In this document: in pieces, positions 1-8,468 of the stretch
Layout: every line of letters starts with the position of its first letter
Numbering within the stretch: the stretch's first letter is position 1
Assembly: GCA_965242905.1 (NCBI GenBank)
Contig: CBDETM010000002.1
Coordinates: 2,728,001-2,792,000, forward strand
Origin: Bin5 sp965242905
GTDB taxonomy: Bacteria; Chloroflexota; Anaerolineae; Caldilineales; Caldilineaceae
DNA: 64,000 bases
Reading direction: 5' to 3'
Notes under the pieces: model-generated
What the model was told of the DNA's origin: nothing
Seen by the model: only the letters and a program-made list of their open reading frames with translations
The model's database searches: none
Translations under genes and position numbers: made by a program

Positions 1-398
1 GCGCACTGCAGTGCCTTCAACTGCCCGGCCTGCGTCGTCACGTGCATCAGCGTATTGCTGACCACGAAGGCGAAGTCAATCTCCCTCTCCGCCAGCTCGA
101 AACGGGTCATGTCCGCCTGCACCAGCCTGACCGTCCGCGAGCCGTCTGCCGCTGTTTCGGACGCATAGCCGTGCTTCGCCAGCTTGCGGCGGGCGATTGC
201 CAGCAGCGCCGCGCTCGTGTCGACTCCAATAACATGACAGCCGTCCTCCACCAGGGGAAGCAGCACGCGGCCTGTGCCGCAGCCAAGCTCCAGCACAACG
301 CGGCCGGCCGCGCGCGCCGTCTTCAGGATGAGCGGAATGTCATCTCTGTAGTCGCGGTAGTCGCCGTCGTAGAAACGGGCAAATCCATCGAAATCCAT
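1..398 (-). CDS. Class I SAM-dependent methyltransferase, C-terminus cut by window edge
   Basis: The minus-strand reading frame opens with ATG at 398 (MDFDGFARFYDGDYRDY) and stays open to the window edge, giving 132 residues. It contains the SAM-binding motif I of Rossmann-fold methyltransferases (VLELGCGTGRVLLPL), then an acidic residue at the end of strand beta-2 (VIGVDTS) and a later QADMTRF segment where motif III-type residues lie. The protein is therefore a small-molecule or general methyltransferase of the Methyltransf_25/11 type; the substrate cannot be told. The gene is divergent from greA, with about 350 bases between them. The family is secure, the start fairly secure, the function unknown. 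Confidence 0.8.
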   Translation of the reverse strand, partial: MDFDGFARFYDGDYRDYRDDIPLILKTARAAGRVVLELGCGTGRVLLPLVEDGCHVIGVDTSAALLAIARRKLAKHGYASETAADGSRTVRLVQADMTRFELAEREIDFAFVVSNTLMHVTTQAGQLKALQC

Positions 399-570
399 GC
401 GGTCGCGTGACAGGCTCGGTTGGTGGACAGGTACACTGTGATTTCCCGATATCGGGAGAGCCCCAATTTCGGTACTTTTCAGAGAGGCTGACTGCGGGTC
501 CCAGCGTAATTCCTCTATGGTTGCCGGAAATGTAACCCCGTTCAGGGATGTACAACAACTGTTCACCGGG

Positions 571-599
571 TTTGCATTCTGCCAGAATTCAGCTATAAT
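571..599 (+). promoter_or_regulatory. Predicted sigma-70-type promoter for greA
   Basis: TTTGCA (571-576) and a perfect TATAAT (594-599) are separated by 17 bases. Transcription would start near 606 and give a leader of about 140 nt before greA. The -10 box is strong, the -35 box moderate. The rest of 399-745 shows no gene. Confidence 0.55.
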
Positions 600-614
600 C
601 GTATCAGATCGAGA

Positions 615-638
615 GCCGACCTGACGATCCGGGTCGGC
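615..638 (+). other. Stem-loop in the greA leader
   Basis: GCCGACC (615-621) pairs perfectly with GGTCGGC (632-638) around a 10-nt loop, just downstream of the predicted start site. It is followed by GTTTAC rather than a real U-run, so it is more likely a leader structure than a terminator. Function unknown. Confidence 0.4.
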
Positions 639-745
639 GTTTACTTTCCAGAGGTCGCTGCTGAGGGCGGCAGATCTACACGTCCTTGTCCGCGTCCTCT
701 CTATTTGTGTGAAGAATATTCCCCCGCAACCAGCGAGCAAGAACT

Positions 746-1219
746 ATGAGTGAAAGTCCTGTCTATCTGACCCAAAGCGGCCTCGTTGCTCTGCAAGAAG
801 AGTTGGCGTATCTTGTCGGTGAAAGGCGGCAACAGATCGCCCAGCAGATCGCCGAAGCCAAGGCCGAAGGCGACTTGCGAGAAAACGCCGGCTATGACGA
901 AGCCAAAAATGCCCAGGCCTTTGTCGAAGGGCGCATAAGGGAACTCAAGGTCAAGATCCACAACGCGCAGATCATCGACGATACCCAGACGCCCGATGAC
1001 CAGGTCGCCCTCGGTCGCAGTGTTGTCGTCAGAGAAAACGGCTACGACGACGAAGAGATCTACACCATCGTCGGCTCGACCGAAACCGATCCGAGCAACG
1101 GGCGTATCAGCAACGAGAGCCCTATCGGCAAGGCGTTGATCGGCCGGACGGCAGGAGACGTTGTGCGCGTCGATGCACCGGCTGGCGAAATCGAGTTCGA
1201 AATCGTCCGCGTCGAATAA
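746..1219 (+). CDS. greA: Transcription elongation factor GreA
   Basis: GreA binds in the RNA polymerase secondary channel and stimulates cleavage of backtracked RNA so that stalled elongation can resume. The 157-residue length is typical. The N-terminal half (about residues 8-75) is the coiled coil, and its tip carries the conserved GDLRENAGYDEAK segment with the acidic residues that position magnesium. The C-terminal half (about 82-157) is the FKBP-like domain, with SPIGKALIGRTAGDVV near the end. The ATG at 746 follows the leader described above. lysS begins 60 bases downstream on the same strand and may be co-transcribed. Identification is firm. Confidence 0.97.
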   Translation: MSESPVYLTQSGLVALQEELAYLVGERRQQIAQQIAEAKAEGDLRENAGYDEAKNAQAFVEGRIRELKVKIHNAQIIDDTQTPDDQVALGRSVVVRENGYDDEEIYTIVGSTETDPSNGRISNESPIGKALIGRTAGDVVRVDAPAGEIEFEIVRVE

Positions 1220-1279
1220 CCAGCCCCCTCTGCCCGTTACCCTGCCGCGACCCAGGCTGCCCTGCCAGGAACAGGTACT

Positions 1280-2860
1280 GTGACAGACGCCAGCGAACTG
1301 TTCGCCCCGGAAAACCTGAGCGACCAGGAACAGAGCCGCCTCCAGAAACTGGAAGCCCTGCGCGCCCGCGGGATCGACCCCTACCCGGCGCGTGTGAGCC
1401 GCTCCCATACGATCGCCGCCGCCCGCGCCCTCTATGACGAAGGCGCCGACGAGCAGCCGGCCGTCTCCGTGGCCGGCCGCCTCAAGCGCATCCGCGTGAT
1501 GGGCAAGGTCAGCTTCGCCGACCTCGACGACGGCAGCGCGCAGATCCAGCTTTTCATCCAGCGCGACAGCCTGCCCGATGGCTGGTACAACGAAGTCTGG
1601 AAGCGTCTCATCGATCTCGGCGACTTTATCAGCGCCAGCGGTCCTCTCTCGGTCACCCGCAGCGGCGAGCTGAGCATTTCAGTCCAGGAGATCACCTTCC
1701 TGGCCAAAGCCCTCAAACCGATGCCGGACAAATGGCACGGCGTGCGCGACCCGGAAGTCCGCTACCGACGGCGCTATGTGGACCTTCTGGCCAATGACGA
1801 TGCGCGCGCCCTCTTCCGTGACCGGGCCGTGGTCGTGCGTGCCCTGCGTACCTACCTCGACGACGCCGGCTTCCTCGAAGTCGAGACGCCGATACTGCAA
1901 CCGCTCTACGGCGGCGCGGCCGCACAGCCCTTCGTCACACACCACAACCAGCTCCACCAGGACCTCTATCTGCGCATCAGCTTCGAGCTCTACCTGAAGC
2001 GGCTGATCGTCGGCGGCTTTCCCGCCGTCTACGAGATCGGACGCGACTTCCGCAACGAAGGCGTCAGCTTCAAGCACAATCCGGAGTTCACCCAGCTGGA
2101 GTTCTACGAGGCCTACGTCGACTACGAAGACGTCATGCGGCGCACCGAGGAGATGGTCGCCTTCACCGCCGAACAGGTGACGGGCAGCCCCGTTGTCACC
2201 TGGCAGGAGCACACCATCGACTTTACACCGCCCTGGCCGCGCGTTCCTCTCCGCCAGGCCATCCTCGACGCATCCGGCATCGACTATGAACAGTTCACCG
2301 ATGCCGGCAGCCTGCGTGCCGAGATGCGCAGCCGCGGCATCGAAGCCGCCGGCGAGGACAACTGGGGCCAGCTCGTCGACCAGCTGCTCTCCAAGTTTTG
2401 CGAACCCAAGCTGATTCAGCCCACCTTTCTGGTCGACTATCCGCGCGAAGTCAGCCCGCTCGCCAAAGGCATGCCGGACAATGAGCGCCTGGTTGAGCGC
2501 TTCGAAGGCTTCGCCGCCGGCATGGAGCTTTGCAACGCCTTCACCGAGCTCAACGATCCCGTCGACCAGCTGCAGCGCTTCCTCGACGAAAACTACCGCG
2601 CCGCGCAAGGCGACGAAGAAGCGCACCCGGTCGACATCGACTACGTCGAAGCGCTCAGCTACGGCATGCCGCCCACCGGCGGTTTCGGTATGGGCATCGA
2701 CCGCCTCACCATGCTGCTCACCGACCGAGACACGATCCGCGAGGTCATCCTCTTTCCCCACCTGCGCGAAATCGATCACATGCCCCTGGCTGACACCGCC
2801 CCCGACACCCAGGAGCCGGCCGCCGCAGTCGCCCTCCCCGCAGCCGACGCTGGCGCTTAG
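1280..2860 (+). CDS. lysS: Lysyl-tRNA synthetase, class II
   Basis: This enzyme charges tRNA-Lys in the cytoplasm. The 526-residue protein starts with GTG at 1280. An OB-fold anticodon-binding domain (about 65-145, VSVAGRLKRIRVMGKVSFADL) is followed by the class II catalytic core. Motif 2 is seen as EIGRDFRNEGVSFKHNPEFT, and motif 3 as GGFGMGIDRLTMLLTD, ending in a conserved EVILFPHLR. The final 25 or so residues after the core are an Ala/Pro-rich tail (AVALPAADAGA) not needed for the fold. It lies directly after greA. No U-rich terminator is seen after the stop; the next 500 bases hold a dispersed repeat. Confidence 0.96.
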   Translation: MTDASELFAPENLSDQEQSRLQKLEALRARGIDPYPARVSRSHTIAAARALYDEGADEQPAVSVAGRLKRIRVMGKVSFADLDDGSAQIQLFIQRDSLPDGWYNEVWKRLIDLGDFISASGPLSVTRSGELSISVQEITFLAKALKPMPDKWHGVRDPEVRYRRRYVDLLANDDARALFRDRAVVVRALRTYLDDAGFLEVETPILQPLYGGAAAQPFVTHHNQLHQDLYLRISFELYLKRLIVGGFPAVYEIGRDFRNEGVSFKHNPEFTQLEFYEAYVDYEDVMRRTEEMVAFTAEQVTGSPVVTWQEHTIDFTPPWPRVPLRQAILDASGIDYEQFTDAGSLRAEMRSRGIEAAGEDNWGQLVDQLLSKFCEPKLIQPTFLVDYPREVSPLAKGMPDNERLVERFEGFAAGMELCNAFTELNDPVDQLQRFLDENYRAAQGDEEAHPVDIDYVEALSYGMPPTGGFGMGIDRLTMLLTDRDTIREVILFPHLREIDHMPLADTAPDTQEPAAAVALPAADAGA

Positions 2861-2880
2861 TCCGTTTTCGCAGACTTAGT

Positions 2881-3344
2881 GTGCATCCCAATATTGGGGC
2901 GACCATTCGTATACTTCCGAAAGCAACCCACCTACGCTCAGTTCCCGGCCCACTCTCCGGCAGACCAAAGGGTGTTTCTCTCTCCTCTCTTCTCTTCACT
3001 CGCTGCTCGCTTTTGGGCGGTCGGGCCTAGTCGGCCCTCCCTTGTGCGGGGGCTCCGCCCCCGCAACGCCCCCTCTCCTACAACATGCCTCATCGACCGG
3101 GTGTCCATATTGGTGACGGGTGCCTAATCGAAGGTGTCCAGCCAGACCACGTCCCGCCAGTACCATCAGATCGCCGTAGGTGCCGGCCCTGTGCCTGCCC
3201 TCGCACCCTCCCCAACTGACGGACTCCACCGTACGGCCAGGCCTGGCGCCTGCACTGCGTCTCGCCCAAAGACGGTAAACAACGCCAGCCACCGCTGGCA
3301 CTGATTCCCCGCCAGACCGTTCCCACCCCTATTCTGGGATGCAC
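2881..3344. repeat. MITE-like dispersed element with inverted ends (copy 1)
   Basis: The left end reads GTGCATCCCAATATTGGGG (2881-2899). The right end (3322-3344), read on the other strand, gives GTGCATCCCAGAATAGGGG, so the element is bounded by imperfect inverted repeats of about 20 bases. Inside are a CT-rich tract (2975-3010), a double hairpin (3015-3086, arms GCGGGGGC/GCCCCCGC) and about 250 bases that recur nearly unchanged at 57188-57597. No convincing coding frame is present. This copy has roughly 60 bases near 3190-3250 that are missing from the second copy. The description as non-autonomous mobile DNA is inference. Confidence 0.6.
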
Positions 3345-3362
3345 CCACCGGCCGCCCTCGAC

Positions 3363-3392
3363 TTGACGCGCACGGCAAGGCTCTGCCATAAT
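3363..3392 (+). promoter_or_regulatory. Promoter of the flavin uptake operon
   Basis: TTGACG (3363-3368) and CATAAT (3387-3392) are each one base from consensus, with an 18-base spacer. The start site would fall near 3399, about 15 nt before the riboswitch aptamer, which is the expected arrangement. Confidence 0.65.
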
Positions 3393-3414
3393 GACTCCAA
3401 CAACCGCATAACCT

Positions 3415-3588
<174 letters not shown>

Positions 3589-3801
3589 TGCAAAGAGCGA
3601 GTGCAGTGCCATTGCGCGTACTGTTCCCGTTCTCTTTGGCTATTTGCAGTGGCAACTGCGCGCAACGCCCGGGGTACGATTTCTGTATCTCGGGCCGTTC
3701 TGTTTTGAAAGCGCGCGTTGCGCGCGAAGTACGCGCATGCCGGTCGCTGCCTATAGCTGCTCTCGGCGCACGCCGGGAGTTCGGTGACCCCACCGTATAC
3801 A

Positions 3802-3842
3802 GGACCCGAAGCGACTTACCGCTTCGGGTCCCTTGTTTTTTT
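3802..3842 (+). terminator. Riboswitch-controlled intrinsic terminator
   Basis: GGACCCGAAGC (3802-3812) pairs perfectly with GCTTCGGGTCC (3821-3831), and the following CTTG leads into seven T residues. It ends 16 bases before the first coding ATG. This is the classical off-switch of an FMN riboswitch. Confidence 0.9.
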
Positions 3843-3858
3843 GAGGCAAAGCAGGACG

Positions 3859-4758
3859 ATGAAGGACAGTTCAATTCTCTTCCCCGGCGCGCCGGCCGAC
3901 GACGGCACAAACCAGGGAACGCCGCCCGCCTTCGAACAACCGGCGACGCAGCACCGGCGCAAAGCCGGTCGCGTCGGCGATTGGGTCGCGCGTCATCCTG
4001 CCCTCGCTGCCTTTCCGTTCGTGCTCGGCGGGGCGCTGCTGCTGTGGGAGGCGCTCGTCCGCTGGCAGGAGTACCCGGTCTTTATCCTGCCCCGCCCAGG
4101 CCACGTACTGCAGAAGACGCTGGCGATGGCCGCCGACGGCTCGCTGCTGCGCCACACCCGGGCCACCGCCACCGAAATCGGCGCCGGTCTGCTGATTGGC
4201 CTCACCCTGGCCTTCCTGCTCGGCTACTGGCTCGGACGCAGCCGCACCCTCGACCGCATCCTCTCCCCCTATCTCGTCGCCAGCCAGACCATCCCGGTCG
4301 TGGCCATCGCCCCGCTCCTCGTCATCTGGTTCGGCAGCGGCCTCCTGAGCAAGGTGCTGGTGACAACCATCATGGTCTTCTTCCCGACCTTGGTCAGCAC
4401 CGTTGTCGGTATCCGCAACGTAGACGCGGACCTGCGCGAGCTGATGCGCTCGCTGCGCGCCAGCCGCCGTCAGCTCTTCCTGAAGCTGGAGCTGCCCGCG
4501 GCGCTGCCCGTCATCTTCGGCGGCCTCAAGCTGAGCGTCATCCTGGCCGTCGTTGGCGCGGTCGTGGGCGAGTTCGTAGGCGCCGACGTTGGGCTGGGTT
4601 TCCTCATCAACCTGGGCCGGGGCGTACTCGACACGCCCATGATCTTCGTCGCCGTTCTCATGATCGTGCTCCTCGCCCAGTCCATGTACTGGAGCCTCAC
4701 ACTGCTCGAAAGCTACCTGTTGCGCTGGAAGCAGCTCGGCTTGACGGGCGGCGATTGA
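3859..4758 (+). CDS. ribX: Riboflavin-type ABC transporter permease (RibX-like)
   Basis: The protein is an inner-membrane permease of the BPD_transp_1 family (SsuC/ThiX/RibX type), 299 residues. The ATG at 3859 is chosen because an upstream in-frame start at 3784 would put the terminator hairpin inside the gene; GCAGGA precedes this ATG. The N-terminal 45 residues are cytoplasmic and polar, followed by about six membrane segments (for example FPFVLGGALLLWEALV and GAGLLIGLTLAFLLGYWLG). The EAA-like cytoplasmic loop that meets the ATPase is around LRASRRQLFLKLELPAALP. The FMN riboswitch upstream and the RibY-like protein downstream point to riboflavin or a related flavin. Homologues for other pyrimidine-like substrates exist, so substrate assignment rests on the riboswitch. 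Confidence 0.85.
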   Translation: MKDSSILFPGAPADDGTNQGTPPAFEQPATQHRRKAGRVGDWVARHPALAAFPFVLGGALLLWEALVRWQEYPVFILPRPGHVLQKTLAMAADGSLLRHTRATATEIGAGLLIGLTLAFLLGYWLGRSRTLDRILSPYLVASQTIPVVAIAPLLVIWFGSGLLSKVLVTTIMVFFPTLVSTVVGIRNVDADLRELMRSLRASRRQLFLKLELPAALPVIFGGLKLSVILAVVGAVVGEFVGADVGLGFLINLGRGVLDTPMIFVAVLMIVLLAQSMYWSLTLLESYLLRWKQLGLTGGD

Positions 4759-4809
4759 GAGGCGCTCACTCTATGATAAATCTCCAATTTCAGATTGTCA
4801 GAGGAACGA

Positions 4810-5889
4810 ATGAAACACTGCACTGACCGTCACCCAACCGCACGGACGAACGCCGTCTTGCCCCGCCCGGCAGTGGCGGCCCCCGCGGGCCTGCCTCGCG
4901 TTCTCAAACTGATGCTGTTGTCGCTCCTGATTGCCGCCATGGCTGCGTGCGCCCCCATTACGCCGGCCGCGCCTGCCGAACCCCAAAGCCTGCGCCCGAT
5001 TACGTTAGGCGTCGGCTTCATCCCCAACGTCCAGTTCGCGCCCTTTTACGTCGGGATCGAGAAGGGGTTCTTCGCCGAGAGAGGCGTCGAACTTTCGCTG
5101 GACTACGGCTTCGAAAACGACTACCTGAAACTGGTCGCGACCGACGAGATGCAGTTCATGATCGCCAGCGGCGACCAGCTCGTGCTCGGCCGCGCTCAGG
5201 AGTTGCCGGTCAAATACGTGCATAACTGGTATACCAGCTATCCCGTCACCGTCTTTGCCAAGGCCGGCGCCGGCATCCACGAACCGGCCGACCTGGCCGG
5301 CCGCACGGTCGGCGTGCCGGGTCCCTTCGGCGCCACCTACATCGCGCTGCGGGCCCTCCTCGACGTGGCCGGGCTGACCGAAGCCGACATTCAGATGGAA
5401 AGCATCGGCTTCACCCAGGCCTCCGCAGTGAGCGAGGACCTGGTCGACGCGGCCGTGGACTATGCCGTCAATGGGCCCGTCGTGTTGGGCAACGCCGGTA
5501 TCGAAACCGTCCAGATCCCCCTCGATCAGTACCTGCAGATCCCCGCCAACGGGCTGGTCACCAACGAACGCACACTGCAGGAGGAGCCGCAGCTGGTCGA
5601 GGCCATGGTGCGCGCCCTGCAGGAGTCGGTCGCCTACACCCTCGCCAATCCGGACGAGTCCTTCGCAATCTCGTTGACCTTTGTGCCGGAGGCGGGTGGA
5701 GAGAACGAGGCCGCCAACCGCCTGGTCTTCGACGCCTCGCTGCCTTTCTGGCAGCCGCGGCCGCAGGGCGCGCCCGGCGCCACGACCGATGCCGAATGGC
5801 AGACGGTGGCTGAACTCCTGCGGCGGATCGGCTTTGTGGACCGGCTCGTCCAACCCGAAGAGATGTACACCAATGAATTTATTCAGTGA
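4810..5889 (+). CDS. ribY: Riboflavin-binding lipoprotein of ABC transporter (RibY-like, NMT1/THI5 family)
   Basis: This is the extracellular solute-binding protein of the uptake system, 359 residues from ATG 4810, which is preceded by GAGGA; a TTG five codons upstream is a weaker choice. A long basic N-region is followed by a hydrophobic segment and a lipobox (LIAAMAAC), so it is membrane anchored through a lipid. The mature part begins with the NMT1/THI5 signature ITLGVGFIPNVQFAPFYVGI, then EKGFFAERGVELSLDYG. The phrase PNVQFAPFYV is characteristic of RibY-type flavin binders, while thiamine-precursor binders differ there. It lies 51 bases after the permease gene and 58 before the ATPase gene. 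Family is firm; the ligand is inferred from the FMN riboswitch. Confidence 0.88.
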   Translation: MKHCTDRHPTARTNAVLPRPAVAAPAGLPRVLKLMLLSLLIAAMAACAPITPAAPAEPQSLRPITLGVGFIPNVQFAPFYVGIEKGFFAERGVELSLDYGFENDYLKLVATDEMQFMIASGDQLVLGRAQELPVKYVHNWYTSYPVTVFAKAGAGIHEPADLAGRTVGVPGPFGATYIALRALLDVAGLTEADIQMESIGFTQASAVSEDLVDAAVDYAVNGPVVLGNAGIETVQIPLDQYLQIPANGLVTNERTLQEEPQLVEAMVRALQESVAYTLANPDESFAISLTFVPEAGGENEAANRLVFDASLPFWQPRPQGAPGATTDAEWQTVAELLRRIGFVDRLVQPEEMYTNEFIQ

Positions 5890-5947
5890 TATTCCAGCGG
5901 CCGGCCTTCCGCAACCGGCCGCCGGCAAACTCTGTCCCTGAGCACCG

Positions 5948-6730
5948 ATGACAGATCCTTTACTCCAGGCGCACAACGTCAGCCACAACTACCCCCGCCG
6001 CAACCGCGTCACGCCGGCGCTGGCAGAGGTCTCCTTCTCCCTGCAGGAGCATGAGTTTGTCTGCGTGGTCGGCAACAGCGGCAGCGGTAAGTCGACGCTT
6101 CTGCGCATTCTCGGCGGTCTGTTGACGCCAATAGCAGGCGAGGTACAGTTCAGGGGCGTCTCTGTGCGCGCCCCACAGCCGCAGATCGGGTTCGTCTTTC
6201 AGAATACGAATCTGATGCCATGGCGCACGGCCCTCGAAAACGTCCTCCTCCCGCTCGAACTGCATAAGCCCCTCGATAAGGACGACCGGGAAAGGGCCTG
6301 TGCGGCGCTCGCCCTGATGGGGCTGGAAGCCTTCGCCGACGCCTATCCCTCTCAACTCTCCGGCGGCATGGCCCAGCGCGTCACGCTCACGCGCGCCTTG
6401 CTGCAGAGTCCAGCGCTTCTTCTGCTGGACGAGCCCTTCGGTGCGCTCGACGCGCTGACACGCGAGCGTCTCAACCAGGAGCTCCTGCGGTTATGCCGCG
6501 ACCGCAAGCAGACCGCCCTGATGATCACACACAGCATCCAGGAGGCCGTCTTCCTCGCCGATCGCGTGCTCGTACTGAGCGGGCAGCCCGGAAGCCTGCA
6601 GGGCGTCATCCCCGTTGACCTGCCCCGCCCGCGCACCCTGGAGATGCTGACCTGGCCACAGGCCGGCGCGCTGATCAGCGAAATCCGCGCCTGCCTGGCG
6701 ACCGGCGCACAGGAACCCCGGCCACAATAG
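5948..6730 (+). CDS. ABC transporter ATP-binding protein for flavin uptake
   Basis: This 260-residue ATPase energises the permease encoded two genes upstream. It shows Walker A (GNSGSGKST), a Q-loop (QNTNLMPWRTALENV), the ABC signature (LSGGMAQRV), Walker B (LLLLDEPFGALD) and the switch histidine (MITHSIQEA). The LMPWRTALEN and FGALDALTRERL phrases match the nitrate/taurine/NMT1-type subfamily (SsuB/TauB/ThiZ group). Third and last gene of the riboswitch operon; a short GC-rich hairpin follows at 6735. Confidence 0.9.
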   Translation: MTDPLLQAHNVSHNYPRRNRVTPALAEVSFSLQEHEFVCVVGNSGSGKSTLLRILGGLLTPIAGEVQFRGVSVRAPQPQIGFVFQNTNLMPWRTALENVLLPLELHKPLDKDDRERACAALALMGLEAFADAYPSQLSGGMAQRVTLTRALLQSPALLLLDEPFGALDALTRERLNQELLRLCRDRKQTALMITHSIQEAVFLADRVLVLSGQPGSLQGVIPVDLPRPRTLEMLTWPQAGALISEIRACLATGAQEPRPQ

Positions 6731-6734
6731 GAAA

Positions 6735-6755
6735 CGCCGGGCATAACACCCGGCG
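6735..6755. terminator. Hairpin between convergent genes, probable shared terminator
   Basis: CGCCGGG (6735-6741) pairs perfectly with CCCGGCG (6749-6755). It sits between the plus-strand ATPase gene and the minus-strand parvulin gene. The T content after the stem is poor on the plus strand and modest (TTTCC) on the minus strand, so termination is likely but not certain. Confidence 0.45.
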
Positions 6756-6817
6756 CCCTAATATCTCTGATTGTCCCACAGCCTGACAGCAAGACGACCT
6801 AACGCAGCCGACATAGC

Positions 6818-8461
6818 CTACTGGTCATCCGCATCCCCAAGATTGCGCGGCAGCATGGCGGCCAGATTGTCCGGACGGTCGATGTTCAGCGACAGTACCT
6901 GCTCCTGCAGCCATGTTTGGAAAGCCTCGGCATACTCCTGCTGCAAGCCGGCCTCTTCCTTCGGCCGTTCATCATCCCGCTCCAACACTTCAATGATGTG
7001 GTAGCCAAAGGTCGACTTGACCGGCGCGCTCATCTCGCCGACCCCGAGTGAAAACGCCGTTTCCTCAAATTCAGGCACGTAGCGCCCGCGGCCCGCCCAG
7101 CCCAGATCTCCGCCTTGTGAGCCGCTGCCCGGGTCGTTGCTGAACCGCAGCGCCAGGTCCGCGAAATCCTCGCCGTCCAGAATGCGCTGATGCAGTATCT
7201 GCGCAAAGGCCAGCGCCTCGGCGTCGTCAACACGGCCGTCGCCGTTGGCGTCAGGATTCCATATTTCCGGGGCGGGCGGGCTGCCAACCCCATCGTCCTC
7301 CGCTCCTTCCCCTGCCGTCATTTCGGTCGCCGGCGCCTCTGGACTCTCGCCGTTTTCGTCACGGCTTTCGGGCGCGGGTGGAGGCGTCTCAACCGGAGAT
7401 GTCTCGTCATCCCCACCGACCTCCACCGTTATTGCCGCCGCAGGCGCGACTGTGCTCTCTGCGTCTGCCTCTGTACTTCCAGGCGGGGCAGGAGTCGTTT
7501 CGGCCGCGGGTGTCGCGCCCTCCGTCTCGCCAGCCGGCTCCGGCTCGGGGTCGACGGAGATCAGAATATGGCGAACGCGGACCTGTTCCTCCGTGTCGGA
7601 TACCAGGTCCCGGCTGACCGTCTCCGACACCTTTGTACGTAACAGACGTGCCCGGATCACCTCGCGATAGGTGGCCAGGCTCATCCCGGCGTTCTCGCGC
7701 AGATTCCCCTCTAGAGTGCTCAGCCCCTCCGCGTACAACTCGTCGGTCAGGACCGTAGGCGGCTCCGGTGTGGGCGCCTCTTCCACGGTCTCTGGCTCCC
7801 CCGCGGCCGCGGCTGCGGTCGGTTCGCTGTCGGCCTCATCTTCCGGTGTCGGAGTAGGTGATGGGACCGGCGTCGGCGTAAAGCTTTCCGCGGTGGCCGT
7901 CGCTTCGGCAGCGGCGTCGGCGGTGGCCGTGGCCTGCGGCACTGTCAGAGCACCTTGCCCTTGCGCCACCTCTTGCCGCAGCGTCTCTTCCACCTCTTCA
8001 TCGGTCACCGACACGCCCACTTCCGGCGCCTTGATCTGCAGGACAGCCCCTTCAATCATATCGTTGAGGACCTGTGTCCCCAGCGTCAAAGGGCTGGCCA
8101 GCGTCGCATTGATCGAAGCGATCTGGGAAGCGAACAGGCTGGAATCCCCAAACTGCTGGGCGAATATCTGCAGCCGCAAACGCTGGTTTTGCAATTCGCT
8201 CTCGCGCAGGCGCGCCTGTTGCCAGAAGTCTCGTGTGACGATCGTTTGGTCTTCGACCTGCGCCAAAACGCTGTTGGGCTTGATGATCAACTCATTGGCC
8301 ACGCCATACAGGACCAGTAGCAGCGCCACACCCACGAGCCCGCCGACGATCGCGGTGAGCCGCAGGTTGCGCTCCCTGTCGCGGGCGCGCAGCCGAACCT
8401 CACGCCGGTTCTCGACCTGCGGCTGTTCTTCCTGCCTTCTTCTTCTGCGCTTCTTGGCCAT
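6818..8461 (-). CDS. Membrane-anchored SurA/PrsA-like parvulin with a split catalytic domain
   Basis: A peptidyl-prolyl isomerase or chaperone for exported proteins, 547 residues. A basic N-terminus is followed by one membrane segment (about 34-56, LTAIVGGLVGVALLLVLYGV), then a SurA_N-type helical region (about 65-240) interrupted by an Ala/Glu/Thr/Pro linker. Parvulin sequence starts at RVRHILISVD (about 295-304), breaks off into about 95 residues of low-complexity acidic Pro/Thr/Glu sequence, and resumes after a canonical EF-hand loop (DANGDGRVDDAE, residues 404-415) with GEDFADLALRFSNDPGSGSQGGDLGW and FGYHIIEV. It starts 7 bases after rpsR and is probably co-transcribed. The insertion inside the catalytic domain is the odd point. 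Confidence 0.85.
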   Translation of the reverse strand: MAKKRRRRRQEEQPQVENRREVRLRARDRERNLRLTAIVGGLVGVALLLVLYGVANELIIKPNSVLAQVEDQTIVTRDFWQQARLRESELQNQRLRLQIFAQQFGDSSLFASQIASINATLASPLTLGTQVLNDMIEGAVLQIKAPEVGVSVTDEEVEETLRQEVAQGQGALTVPQATATADAAAEATATAESFTPTPVPSPTPTPEDEADSEPTAAAAAGEPETVEEAPTPEPPTVLTDELYAEGLSTLEGNLRENAGMSLATYREVIRARLLRTKVSETVSRDLVSDTEEQVRVRHILISVDPEPEPAGETEGATPAAETTPAPPGSTEADAESTVAPAAAITVEVGGDDETSPVETPPPAPESRDENGESPEAPATEMTAGEGAEDDGVGSPPAPEIWNPDANGDGRVDDAEALAFAQILHQRILDGEDFADLALRFSNDPGSGSQGGDLGWAGRGRYVPEFEETAFSLGVGEMSAPVKSTFGYHIIEVLERDDERPKEEAGLQQEYAEAFQTWLQEQVLSLNIDRPDNLAAMLPRNLGDADDQ

Positions 8462-8468
8462 GAATCGA

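Noticed and set aside
1679..2779. A 366-codon minus-strand frame opposite lysS
   Set aside because: Shadow of a conserved gene with no recognisable product.
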